In this document: piece by piece, positions 1-10,305 of the stretch
Layout of the letters: each line of letters starts with the position of its first letter
Position numbering within the stretch: position 1 is the first letter of the stretch
Assembly (NCBI GenBank): GCA_009746045.1
Contig: RPFO01000558.1
Location: 1 to 42,420 of the forward strand
From: Mesostigma viride
Lineage: Eukaryota; Streptophyta; Mesostigmatophyceae; Mesostigmatales; Mesostigmataceae
DNA: 42,420 bases
Direction: 5' to 3'
The notes under the pieces: model-generated
The model's input: the letters and a program-made list of their open reading frames with translations, nothing else
Database searches by the model: none
What the model was told of the DNA's origin: nothing
Made by a program: the position numbers and the translations under genes

Positions 1-2985
1 CCATAAATACCTAGGGGGTGGCTGGCATGCATAAATACCTAGGGGGGGGTGCTGGCATGCATAAATACCTAGGGGGGGGTGCTGGCATGCATAAATACCA
101 GGGGTGGGGGTGCTAGCATGCATAAATACATTGGGGGGGTGCTGGCATGCATAAATACCGAGGGGGGGTGCTGGCATGCATAAATACCTAGGGGGGGGTG
201 CTGGCATGCATAAATAATGTGGGGTGCTGGCATGCATAAATACCTGGGGGGTGCTGGCATGCATAAATACCTAGGGGGGGGTGCTGGCATGCATAAAATA
301 CCTAGGGGGTGCTGGCTGCATAAATACCTAGGGGGGGGCTGGCATGCATAAATACCTAGGGGGGGTGCTGGCATGCATAAATACCTAGGGGGGGTGCTGG
401 CATGCATAAATACCTAGGGGGGGTGCTGGCATGCATAAATACCTAGGGGGGGTGCTGGCATGCATAAATACCTAGAGGGGGTGCTGGCATGCATAAATAC
501 CTAGGGGGGGGGTGCTGGCATGCATAAATACCTAGGGGGGGTGCTGGCATGCATAAATACCTAGGGGGGGGTGCTGGCAGCATAAATACCTAGGGGTGCT
601 GGCAAGCATAAATTACGTCGGGTGGGGTGCTGGCATGCATAAATACCTAGGGGGGGGGGCGGCATGCATAAATACCTAGAGGGGTGCTGGCATGCATAAA
701 TACCGAGGGGGGGATGCTGGCATGCATAAATACCTAGGGGCAGCATGCATAAATACATGTGGGGGGTGCTGGCATGCATAAATACCTAGTGGGGGGTGCT
801 GGCATGCATAAATACCGAGGGGGGGTGCTGGCATGCATAAATACCGAGGGGGGGTGCTGGCATGCATAAATACCGAGGGGGGATGCTGGCATGAATAAAT
901 ACCTAGTGGGGGGTGCTGGCATGCATAAATACCTAGGGGGGGTGCTGGCATGCATAAATACCTAGGGGGGTGCTGGCATGCATAAATACCTAGGGGGTGC
1001 TGGCATGCATAAATACCTAGGGGGGGTGCTGGCATGCATAAATACCTAGGGGGTGCTGGCATGCATAAATTACCTAGGGGGGTGCTGGCATGCATAAATA
1101 CCTAGGGGGGGTGCTGGCATGCATAAATACGAGGGGGTGCTGGCATGCATAAATACCTAGGGGGTGCTGGCATGCATAAATACCTAGAGGGGTGCTGGCA
1201 GCATAAATACCGAGGGGTGCTGGCATGCATAAATACCTAGGGGGGTGCTGGCATGCATAAAAACATGTGGGGGTTGCTGGCATGCATAAATACCTAGGGG
1301 GGGGTGCTGGCATGCATAAATACCGAGGGGGTGCTGGCATGCATAAATACCGAGGGGGATGCTGGCATGAATAATACCTAGGGGGGGTGCTGGCATGCAT
1401 AAATACCTAGGGGGTGCTGGCATGCATAAATACCTAGGGGGGTGCTGGCATGCATAAATACCTAGAGGGGTGCTGGCATGCATAAATACCGAGGGGGGTG
1501 CTGGCATGCATAAATACCTAGGGGGGGGGCTGGCATGCATAAATACATGTGGGGGGTGCTGGCATGCATAAATACCTAGGGGGGGTGCTGGCATGCATAA
1601 ATACCTAGGGGGGGGGCTGGCATGCATAAATACCTAGGGGGGTGCTGGCATGCATAAATACCTAGGGGGGGTGCTGGCATGCATAAATACCTAGGGGGGG
1701 TGCTGGCATGCATAAATACCTAGGGGGGGTGCTGGCATGCATAAATACCTAGGGGGGGTGCTGGCATGCATAAATACCTAGGGGGGGGTGCTGGCATGCA
1801 TAAATACCTAGGGGGGGTGCTGGCATGCATAAATACCTAGGGGGGGCTGGCATGCATAAATACCTAGGGGGGTGCTGGCAAGCATAAATACGTCGGGGGG
1901 GGTGCTGGCATGCATAAATACCTAGGGGGGGTGCTGGCATGCATAAATACCGAGGGGGGGTGCTGGCATGCATAAATACCTAGGGGGGGGCTGGCATGCA
2001 TAAATACATGTGGGGGGTGCTGGCATGCATAAATACCTAGGGGGGGTGCTGGCATGCATAAATACCTAGGGGGGGGGGCTGGCATGCATAAATACCTAGG
2101 GGGGGTGCTGGCATGCATAAATACCTAGGGGGGGGTGCTGGCATGCATAAATACCTAGGGGGGGTGCTGGCATGCATAAATACCTAGGGGGGTGCTGGCA
2201 TGCATAAATACCTAGGGGGGTGCTGGCATGCATAAATACCGAGGGGGGGTGCTGGCAAGCATAAATACCTAGGGGGGGTGCTGGCATGCATAAATACCTA
2301 GGGGGGGGCTGGCATGCATAAATACCTAGGGGGGGTGCTGGCAAGCATAAATACCTAGGGGGGGTGCTGGCATGCATAAATACCTAGGGGGGGTGCTGGC
2401 ATGCATAAATACCTAGGGGGGGGTGCTGGCATGCATAAATACCTAGGGGGGTGCTGGCATGCATAAATACTAGGGGGGGTGCTGGCATGCATAAATACCT
2501 AGAGGGGGTGCTGGCATGCATAAATACCCGAGGGGGGGTGCTGGCATGCATAAATACCTAGGGGGGGGTGCTGGCATGCATAAATACATGTGGGGGGTGC
2601 TGGCATGCATAAATACCTAGGGGGGGGTGCTGGCATGCATAAATACCGAGGGGGGGGGCTGGCATGCATAAATACCGAGGGGGGGATGCTGGCATGAATA
2701 AATACCTAGGGGGGGGTGCTGGCATGCATAAATACCTAGGGGGGGTGCTGGCATGCATAAATACCTAGAAGGGGGGGCTGGCATGCATAAATACCGAGGG
2801 GGGGTGCTGGCAAGCATAAATACGTCGGGGGGGGTGCTGGCATGCATAAATACCTAGGGGGGTGCTGGCATGCATAAATACCTAGGGGGGTGCTGGCATG
2901 CATAAATACCTAGGGGGGGTGCTGGCATGCATAAATACCTAGGGGGGGTGCTGGCATGCATAAATACCTAGAGGGGGTGCTGGCA
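1..2985. repeat. G-rich satellite, about 30 bp unit, roughly 100 copies
   Basis: The whole stretch is head-to-tail copies of a 28-32 bp unit. Each is built from GGTGCTGGCATGCAT, then AAATACCTA, then a run of 4-10 G. Most of the length variation lies in the G run. Recurrent variants replace CCTAGG with CCGAGG, ACATGTGG or CGTCGG, and a few units lose a base in GCATGC. The unit contains the small palindromes GCATGC and CCTAGG. The variants are scattered and not in blocks. Minus-strand open frames here, rich in Pro, Cys and Tyr, follow from the unit and are not genes. The array starts before the window, so its full length is unknown. Confidence 0.95.
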
Positions 2986-3590
2986 TGCGTGGATGGGTGT
3001 CATGGGGTGCTGGCATGCATGGATGGGTGTAGTGGGGTGAACCATGAAAAAAAGCACGCAACACACCACGCGTCGTACCTTTTTATAGATGTTTCTTTTT
3101 TTTTATTGTCGGGTGCAAGCGGCGGTGGCGGCGGTGGCGGCAAAACTGAAGCTAGTGACAACGCGCAGATGACGCCGTGAACATGTCGCGTTGTACCGTA
3201 GAAGATACGAACAAAAAACAAAACACGAAAAAAGAGAGGCGGACCGCATATGACAGGGACGAAAAAAAGTCAGACACACAGCCTGTGTTATCTGGCATGC
3301 ATAAATACATGTGGTGTGGTGCTGGCATGCATGGATGGGTGTAGTGGGGTGCTGGCATGCGTGGATGGGTGTCATGGGGTGCTGGCATGCATGGATGGGT
3401 GTCATGGGGTGCTGGCATGCATGGATGGGTGTCATGGGTGCTGGCATGCATGGATGGGTGTCATGGGGTGCTGGCATGCATGGATGGATGTCATGGGGTG
3501 CTGGCATGCATGGATGGGTGTCATGGGGTGCTGGCATGCGTGGATGGGTGTCATGGGGTGCTGGCATGCATGGATGGGTGTAGTGGGGTG
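2986..3590. repeat. Related 30 bp satellite (ATGGATGGGTGT variant), in two blocks
   Basis: Units share GGTGCTGGCATGCAT with the preceding satellite but continue ATGGATGGGTGTCATG in place of AAATACC plus the G run. Two units lie at about 2986-3037, directly joined to the first satellite. About nine more lie at 3318-3590. One composite repeat unit (3038-3317) separates the two blocks. The shared half-unit implies that one array arose from the other, or that both share an ancestor, with divergence only in the second half. Both strands carry incidental open frames, which I do not call. Confidence 0.9.
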
Positions 3591-4640
3591 AACCATGAAA
3601 AAAAGCACGCAACACACCACGCGTCGTACCTTTTTATAGATGTTTCTTTTTTTTTTATGGGGCCGGCCGGGGGCGGCGGTGGCGGCAAAACTGAAGCTAG
3701 TGACACCGCGCAGATGACGCCGTGAACATGTCGCGTTGTACCGTAGAAGATACGAACAAAAAACAAAACACGAAAAAAGAGAGGCGGACCGCATATGACA
3801 GGGACAAAAAAAAGTCAGACACACAGCCTGTGATATCTGGCATGCATAAATACATGTGGTGTGGTGCCGGCATGCATAAATACATGTGCCAGCAAACCTG
3901 AGCTGCAAGGGAGCGAGAAAACCAAGAAAAAAAGCACGCAACACACCACGCGTCGTACCTTTTATAGATCGATGTTTCTTTTTTTTAATGGGGGCGGCCG
4001 GGGGCGGCGGTGGCGGCAAAAATGAAGCTAGTGACACCGCGCAGATGACGCCGTGAACATGTCGCGTTGTACCGTAGAAGATACGAACAAAAAACAAAAC
4101 ACGAAAAAAGAGAGGCGGACCGCATGTGACAGGGAAGAAAAAAAGTCAGACACACAGCCTGTGTTATCTGGCATGCATAAATACATGTGGTGTGGTGCCG
4201 GCATGCAAAAATACATGTGCCAGCAAACCTGAGCTGCAAGGGAGCGAGAAAACCAAGAAAAAAAGCACGCAACACACCACGCGTCGTACCTTTTATAGAT
4301 AGATGTTTCTTTTTTTTAATGGGGCCGGCCGGGGCGGCGGTGGCGGCAAAAATGAAGCTAGTGACACCGCGCAGATGACGCCGTGAACATGTCGCGTTGT
4401 ACCGTAGAAGATACGAACAAAAAACAAAACACGAAAAAAGAGAGGCGGACCGCATATGACAGGGAAGAAAAAAAGTCAGACACACAGCCTGTGTTATCTG
4501 GCATGCATAAATACATGTGCCAGCAAACCTGAGCTGCAAGGGAGCGAGAAAACCAAGAAAAAAAGCACGCAACACACCACGCGTCGTACCTTTTTATAGA
4601 TGTTTCTTATTTTTTATCCTTGTCCTTCGGGGGCAGCGGT
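3038..4640. repeat. Five composite repeat units of 300-550 bp
   Basis: The landmark AGCACGCAACACACCACGCG recurs near 3053, 3603, 3935, 4265 and 4565. A full unit has, in order, the landmark, a T-rich stretch near TTTTATAGATGTTTC, a GGCGGTGGCGGCAAAA segment, GCAGATGACGCCGTGAACAT, an A-rich stretch, CAGACACACAGCCTGTG, and then one or two copies of GGCATGCATAAATACATGTG from the neighbouring satellite. The first spacing is longest because the 30 bp satellite expanded inside that unit. The fifth copy is cut short after its GGCGGTGGCGGCAAAA segment, at about 4650. Minus-strand frames up to 221 codons run through these units but repeat with them, so they are not supported as genes. Confidence 0.9.
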
Positions 4641-5045
4641 GGCGGCAAAAAGAAAACTGATAGCAAACGAGAACCCTGCAACCAAACGAGAACCACCAAA
4701 AAAACCCATTCATTTCCCCGTCAGCGACCGGCACCACGACACCAAAAAAGCGACAAAATTATCTGGCCGATTACGCCAATCATAAAACCACTATCTGTCA
4801 AAAGCATCCATGTACATCCACCGCCATTGCTCACCTCTTTCTTAACCGTGTGTGTCGACAATGGCGTTGCTCAGTTGAATATGGCTGTCGGGTTGCTAAT
4901 ATCGTTGTCACTTTCGGCCGATGTCGCGAATACCCGCCGTTGATGCTCGGGTGCAAGGTGCATCCACGGTGTCGGTCTTCCAGGGAGGCTGGAAAGCGCC
5001 AACGCAGCACCAGCAAATTCAAATTCCCTGGTGCTGGTATGCCGA
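4641..5045. other. Unique sequence, no gene seen
   Basis: The stretch begins A-rich and C-rich after the last composite unit and becomes balanced in composition. The open frames on both strands are under 150 codons, overlap one another and carry no recognisable motif. I see no splice-consistent exon and no RNA gene. Confidence 0.5.
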
Positions 5046-5220
5046 CGCGCAAATGGAATGGCGCGGCGCCTAAAAGGCGCCGCGCGCGGGAAAAAAATTG
5101 ACGCGCCAAACGATATGGCGCGGCGCCGGGACGGCGCCGCGCTGAAAAATACTTGCAGTCGCAACTGTGACGTGGCGCTGCAGACCACACGGTAGGGAAT
5201 TCGCAGCGCCATATATGGCG
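5046..5220. repeat. Two near-identical GC hairpins and a 16 bp palindrome
   Basis: A perfect 10 bp stem, GCGCGGCGCC with GGCGCCGCGC and a 5-base loop TAAAA, occupies 5061-5085. The same stem with loop GGGAC occupies 5118-5142. Both sit in about 57 bp of similar context: GACGCGC before the stem and a short A run after it. The stem sequence is therefore conserved while the loop differs. A third element, GCGCCATATATGGCGC (5205-5220), is a perfect 16 bp palindrome. The paired arms suggest a structured RNA, a replication or cruciform site, or the end of a mobile element. The sequence alone does not choose among these. Confidence 0.7.
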
Positions 5221-5361
5221 CCACGCCGACTCCTGACGCCGTGTGGCGCCACATGGACGCGGCGCTGCACACAGCTCGAGCCCATTTTTTCACATTCCTG
5301 CTACCTGATTGGACGCCTGGCGGAGGAAGCTTTTCACGGCGCGACGCCGAGGGGCTTCAAA

Positions 5362-5370
5362 AACGTATAT
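5362..5370 (+). promoter_or_regulatory. TATA box candidate
   Basis: The sequence GTATATAAGC gives a good TATA box about 65 bp before the tRNA-like segment at 5430-5532. Its position would also suit a transcript that reads into the transposase-like gene further downstream. No other core element is recognisable, so the assignment rests on this one motif. Confidence 0.3.
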
Positions 5371-5429
5371 AAGCAGGCAAAATTTCTCCGAAATTTAATG
5401 AACGAGCGCGACGCGGAGACCATGCTAGT

Positions 5430-5545
5430 GTGCGGAACTGGTGAACCACACCGGTACGGGACAGATTCTTGGCTGATCCTCGTAGTACCTCGTGAACACG
5501 TCTAGTAGGCCCGGGTTCAACTCCCGTCGTAACATTTTTTTTTGG
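5430..5545 (+). ncRNA. Possible tRNA-derived Pol III unit (SINE-like remnant)
   Basis: GGGTTCAACTCCC at 5513-5525 matches the Pol III B box and folds as a T arm (7-base loop, four clean base pairs and one mismatch). About 10 bases later a run of nine or more T (from 5535) would serve as a Pol III terminator. TGTGCGGAACTGG near 5429 loosely resembles an A box. However, I find no 5' acceptor strand to pair with the sequence after the T arm and no convincing anticodon arm. It is therefore not an intact tRNA. A tRNA-derived SINE end or a degraded tRNA fits better. Confidence 0.35.
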
Positions 5546-6035
5546 GTTGGTGTGGCAAGCCTATAAAGCAATCCGCAAACCACTACACGGCTGGTAAGAT
5601 TTAATATAATAAGCAACCTAATAGCTATATCAAAAATGTTTATGGGCATGGAAATTTTTAATATGTTGATATTAGACTGCAATGAAACGAATATGCAACC
5701 TGCCCCCCTATGTTTAATACAATTATTATTATTATTTGTGGCATGAATATAATAATTGTGTGAAATACAATGCTATGTGCAATATATTGCTGGTATGCCA
5801 TGCAATTGTAACCAACAGGTGCAAGACCAAAAGGCGTCTTCAGGGCCCACCTGCTGCGAACAAGAGCTATGGCGGCAAGAGGTGCGTGCAGGGTTACGGA
5901 TTTACGGGGTTGTTGACCACCAAATTTGTTGTTACGTGTGTTATGGAAACATTTCAGTCGAATTTCTGGGTTCCAACGGTCGTTAAGGTTATAAAAAGTG
6001 CGTTGGGATTCGGAAATTCACATCCTGGCGTGTAA
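5546..6035. other. AT-rich spacer with one degenerate palindrome
   Basis: The stretch is AT-rich and no open frame here carries a known motif. A possible small exon (about 5820-5880) can be drawn between an AG and a GT but has no support. CCAACGGTCGTTAA at 5973-5986 differs at three positions from the palindrome that fills the next array. It looks like a decayed copy at the array's left edge. Confidence 0.45.
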
Positions 6036-6600
6036 AAAATGCAGGTGTTGGCGAGTTTTCGGCCCGCTTTCAGGGGTCCAACGGCCGTTGGGTGTCTAAA
6101 ATGCATGCGTTAGCGTGTTTCCGGCCCGCTTTCAGGGGCCCAACGGCCGTTGGACGTCGAAAATGCATGTGTTGGCGTGTTTTCGGCCCGCTTTCAGGGG
6201 TCCAACGGCCGTTGGGTGTCGAAAATGCATGTAAAGGGCGTGTTTCAGGCCCACTTTCAGGGGTCCAACGGCCGTTGGGTGTAGAAAATGCATGTGTTGG
6301 CGTGTTTTCGGCCCGCTTTCAGGGGTCCAACGGCCGTTGGGTGTCGAAAATGCATGTGTTGGCGTGTTTCAGGCCCACTTTCAGGGGTCCAACGGCCGTT
6401 GGGTGTCGAAAATGCATGTAAAGGGCGTGTTTCAGGCCCACTTTCAGGGGTCCAACGGCCGTTGGGTGTAGAAAATGCATGTGTTGGCGTGTTTCAGGCC
6501 CACTTTCGGGGGTCCAACGGCCGTTGGGTGTCGAAAATGCATGTGTTGGCGTGTTTCAGGCGTACTTTCAGGGGTCCAACGGCCGTTGGGACCTACAAAT
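6036..6600. repeat. Tandem array of nine 62/63 bp units with CCAACGGCCGTTGG
   Basis: The perfect 14 bp palindrome CCAACGGCCGTTGG begins at 6078, 6140, 6202, 6265, 6327, 6389, 6452, 6514 and 6576. The spacing is always 62 or 63 bp. The rest of each unit reads roughly GTGTCGAAAATGCATG, then TGTTGGCGTGTTTC, then GGCCC and CTTTCAGGGGT. Two unit types alternate irregularly, one with TGTTGGCG and one with TAAAGGGCG. The palindrome itself is unchanged in all nine, while the flanks vary. The array ends about 60 bp before the first coding exon of the transposase-like gene, so it may be its upstream region or an intron. Its open frames are incidental. Confidence 0.95.
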
Positions 6601-6659
6601 TGGGTAATTGTTGGAAAGCAATAATTTGATAAAAAGTCAAAACTTCGTCTGGATTCTGT

Positions 6660-7106
6660 ATGCGCGCGGATGCAGGTGAAGCGCACAACAAAGACCTAAG
6701 TCTCAAGTACGTCGAGATCAAGGGCAACCAACTTGCCCTCGACATGGCCAGCGCAATGGAATACTTGCTGAAGGACAACAATCACAAGACTGAAAACACG
6801 AAAACTGCAGTAGGCTTGAGGGCGCTTGAGCGGCTGCCAGGTGCGGTTGTGAAGGTTATGGGGAAACAGTACCGCCCTGCGCTGAAAAGAAAGGCGTCGG
6901 AGTCCTTCGCTCAGGAGGTTGTCGCTAATATCGTGCAAGGTTTCCAGGAATTGGGCAAGTCGGATGAGCACAGGAACGCGAAGTGCGCTGTGCTGTCAAT
7001 GTGCTTGGGAAAGGACGGCATGAACAATCAAGGGCATTGCACTCTCGCGCGGCTGCTTCACGTCACGCCCAAGGATATCCAGACCGCAAGGGGAATGAGG
7101 ATGGGG
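6660..7106 (+). pseudogene. Transposase-like gene, 5' part of exon 1 (interrupted)
   Basis: 149 codons, open from an ATG at 6660 up to the retrotransposon insertion. An upstream exon is possible, because an AG acceptor at 6674-6675 could be used instead of the ATG. The residues are mostly helical in character, with no catalytic motif in this part. The frame ends with a Met codon (7101-7103) and GGG (7104-7106). When the 8462 bp element and one TGGGG are removed, GGG is followed by GGC at 15574 in the same frame, so this is the N-terminal part of the protein described at 15574-18391. Alone it would read six bases into the LTR and stop. The interruption is a clean insertion with no loss of host bases. 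Confidence 0.75.
7102..7106. repeat. Target-site duplication TGGGG, left copy
   Basis: TGGGG lies immediately outside the left LTR and recurs at 15569-15573 immediately outside the right LTR. Five base pairs is the usual duplication length for Copia and many other LTR elements. The copy lies inside coding sequence of the host gene. Confidence 0.85.
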
Positions 7107-7561
7107 AGTTAGATGAGATGCTTAGGCTGACACACGGATTTCCGGCCTGCGCGCCGCGTATTGCCTACCGCGGCTGAGCGGGACACCTCAGTACAGTACG
7201 GCAGGGTGTACGGTACTGAGGTGTCATGTGGACCGATGTGCGGTTAGTGCCAGACTGTTCCTAGGTGCTAGCTCGACCCGCCAGGTCCGGTGTAGCCGGG
7301 CCTGACGGGCCGAGTCTTAGCTGGATGCTAGTGACGTGGTCGCATGGCATTGCAGTGTACACTTGTCCACTGGTAGTGTGCTGCAGGTAGCACCGCCATA
7401 GGCATATAGGCGTAGCACTGGGGAGTGCCACAGCACCCGAGTCTGCCCAGTTCCATTCTGAGCCCTCAGCTTTCATCTCTCTCTCATTGTATTATTGTAA
7501 TACAATCATCATTCGCTCTCAGCTTTCGCAGTTGTTCGTCGTCCCTAGTCTCCATCCAACT
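7107..7561 (+). repeat. 5' LTR (455 bp)
   Basis: The segment matches 15114-15568 with no difference that I could find. Its ends AGTT and AACT form a 4 bp inverted repeat. Inside, GACACCTCAGTAC (7182-7194) and GTACTGAGGTGTC (7213-7225) make a perfect 13 bp inverted repeat with an 18-base interval. ATTGTATTA (7486-7494) and TAATACAAT (7498-7506) make a second 9 bp hairpin near the 3' edge. The LTR supplies promoter and polyadenylation signals for the element, but I could not place the R region. Confidence 0.92.
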
Positions 7562-7573
7562 TGGACTGAAAAG
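7562..7573 (+). other. Primer binding site candidate
   Basis: TGGACTGAAAAG follows the 5' LTR directly. It begins with TGG, as expected for pairing with the CCA end of a tRNA primer. The matching tRNA would end CTTTTCAGTCCA; I cannot identify it. It is not the usual initiator-Met sequence of plant Copia elements. Confidence 0.5.
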
Positions 7574-7606
7574 TTCGATATTTTTTTTACAAGCAAAAAA
7601 AAAGAT

Positions 7607-9170
7607 ATGGCTTCCAACAACGGCAACAACGGCAACAACAAGGGGAAGGCGCCTGCCAGGCGCACCTCACCCCGCCTTTCGCCGGAGGGCACGCCCTCCA
7701 CCACGATGCGAGGGTGACGCCCAACGTCACCTTCCGCACGGTGGTCGCTGACCAACCCAGGCGTCGGGGCCCGCAGGTGGGGCCCGGCGCCCGGGGATGG
7801 CGAGCGGTCGGCCGTTTGCCACTGGCGGTTCGTCCGCCATGGCACCTGGGGGGCAGGTCCCCCGGGCACGACCCCCGTCGCAGGTGACGGGGGTCGTGAG
7901 CGGAGTGATTCCTCGAGGAGGATGGCGAGGTGCCGCCTGCGAGGCCTCGGCCTTCGCTTGAGCTTTCGTCGCAGACACCTGCGACGTCTGGCAACCTTTC
8001 CGTGGGCCGACAGATGGCCACCATGGACATTGACCGGTATGGGGAACATGTTCCGCCCCCGGTCGCGTTCGGGCGCCCACCCCATTTTCTCCCCTTGGGG
8101 AGGACGACATCCCGGCGTTCATTTCGGTGAACGGCCGGATCTTACGTCAACGTTTTCAGTTGCTTCCAGATGAGGAGATCACGCGATAGAGGTTCATCGG
8201 GTGCACGCTGATCGAGGGGCGTCTTAGGATGCAGTCTCTGGTTCAGGTGGCAGTTTGGCTGTACTGTTTCGCCAATCGGCCGAGGCACAACCCGGCACTG
8301 TTGATCAGTGGGCGTCCAGGCAGCGCCAGAGAGAGGCGCTGCGCGTGGTCGCCCGACCAGAGATCGCGCTGACTCCGTTGGGGCCGTGGCCCCAAGTCAC
8401 GCCAGTTGGCTGGGGCCCGGATAGGCGTGAGGCGGCTGCGATGCCGCCTGCGACGGGCGCGGGGCGGCAGACGCCCCCAACACGCCCATGGGTGGTGAAG
8501 CCACCCAGGACCCTCTGGCAGGTCAGAGGGTCCAACCTCAGCCGCAGGCTCCCCCGCCCAGCGTGGGGGGCCAGGTGGCTGAGGAGGCCACCGGGGTCGC
8601 AGGGACCCCGGCGGCGACACAAGCGCCCGGGGTCGCAGGGACCCCGGCAGCGACGCCGGCGCCTCCGGCGCTGGCGGGGGATGCAGCCCCCATGGAGGGT
8701 GTCACGGGCACCTCCAGCGGCTCTGGGGGGCAGGCCCCCTCTAGTCGCACAAGGACAAGTCCCTGGCAGGGCCGGAGGGGCCCAGGGTCCCACCGCAGCT
8801 GGGCAGCAACCAGCACTGCTGGAGGGCGACCTGCAAGGTCGCGACTTCATCACCCTGGTGATGAGGCCGTGTGGCGTGCCATACAGACAGCCACAGCCTC
8901 CTTCCGTGGGCTGGCCGACAGGAGCCAGCAGATGCACGTCGCGGAGGCGGGCAGCCTGGTGTGTGCAATCATCACGCACATCCTGGGCCTGCCCAACCTC
9001 CAAGAGGGCACACGCAGGGTGTGCGACGACCTGCTGCCTGCCCTGCAGGCTCTCCTCTCAGGGAGGAGGGTGCAGGGCAGCAGGGTGCGTCTGGTGCGTT
9101 TCTGGAGCTCCTGCACAACGCCATCCTGAGAGGGGCGGGTAGGTGGTCTGCCTACCTGGTTGCATCATGA
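7607..9170 (+). pseudogene. 5' gag region, GC-rich and split over several frames
   Basis: An ATG at 7607 starts a 36-codon frame rich in Asn, Gly, Lys and Pro that stops at 7717. Protein-like sequence then continues in other frames. Examples are a Pro/Gly-rich stretch from 7797, a segment near 8100-8300 with an internal TAG near 8187, a 213-codon frame at 8488-9129 whose last 85 residues look helical, and a short continuation ending at 9170. Most steps between these frames are in the direction that one missing base would produce. The segment would encode the N-terminal extension of Gag before the capsid region in the next frame. An intron or a separate small ORF is possible. I cannot give a continuous product. 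Confidence 0.5.
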
Positions 9171-9220
9171 TCTTACTAACCCTACTGACGATGAGTGTCC
9201 CTCTCTCCCACCTTCCATGA

Positions 9221-10249
9221 TTGGGAGGAGGCCCGCAGCAGGAGGCGGGAAGTGACACACACTCACACCCCCACCAGCCCACCCCTATGTTGTCTAACCC
9301 TCCTACACAGCCCATGTTTGCCCATCCTGCTCAGCTCACTCAAGTAGCACTTCCCTCTCAGCAGGTCTCTCCTGTGAATGCTGCAGCAGCAACACCATCT
9401 TCTCCCTCTCCCCCTGCATCCCCCTCTAGGTTGCCCACTTACAATGAAAACCGTCCTGTGGATAGGATTAATGTCAGGGGGCTGCCTGAGGGGTATACTA
9501 GGGAGCAGGGGAATCATGCACTTCTCTCTCTGCAGCTGGCTAGGGAGGAACTGAATGTCAAGAATTGGTTTGGATCTCTCATGCAGGGGGATTTCTACCA
9601 TCAGTCCTCTTCTCAGATTCAGAATCTCATTCTTGTCTTCCAGCGTAGGTATCCCAAGTGGCAGGACACGCAGGCTAGGGCAGTTTGGGAGGCTTTCATG
9701 AAGGAGCTAACTGACCTCCTCTCCACCCCCTCATCTGTGGACATCTATGGGGCATTCAGGTGGGTAGAGGAATACAGGGTCACATCAGTGGACTATGTGG
9801 CTGAGACAAAGAAATATGAGCTAGCCATCAAAGCACGTCCTGATGTCCAGCAGCTAGATCACAAGTTCTTGCTGCGTTCCTTCCTTGAGAAACTCAAACT
9901 TGACAAAAACACCTACGCTATGCTTGCCACAGGAATGGCAAAGTACTGGGAGGACATGAAGGAGGCATTGGATTATATCAAGCTGGCCTTGGCTCCCCTT
10001 AGCCAGGGGGCCATGGGCACCTCTGTAAAGAGGGTCAGGGGGGAAGAGAGGGAGGAGGAGGATAGGGAGAGGGAAGACAGGAGCAAGAGACCTGTCACTA
10101 TGGCAGAAGTCAAGTCCCTGCTGGGACAAATGTTTAAGGGCAAGGGCAAGGGCAAGGGCAAGGGCAAGGGCAGGGGCTGGGGCAAGGGCAAGGGTAAGGG
10201 GCAGTCTCCCTCCAAGGGGGGCAGCTCCAGCAACAACAACAACAACAGT

Positions 10250-10305
<56 letters not shown>

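Noticed and set aside
69-2847. Many minus-strand frames rich in Pro, Tyr and Cys
   Set aside because: They repeat with the 30 bp satellite and break whenever the G-run length changes.
3432-4575. Minus-strand frames of 196-221 codons in the composite units
   Set aside because: They are the same peptide repeated with each unit, shift frame with small indels and carry no known motif.
1-4640. CRISPR array
   Set aside because: Units are contiguous with no unique spacers of constant length, and the sequence is eukaryotic.
5736-6035. 99-codon plus-strand frame as an upstream exon of the transposase-like gene
   Set aside because: No resemblance to the N-terminal region of the gene, uncertain splice sites and strong AT bias in the first half.
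7261-7476. Minus-strand 71-codon frame, also found at 15268-15483
   Set aside because: It lies wholly inside the LTRs, and its duplication is simply that of the LTRs.
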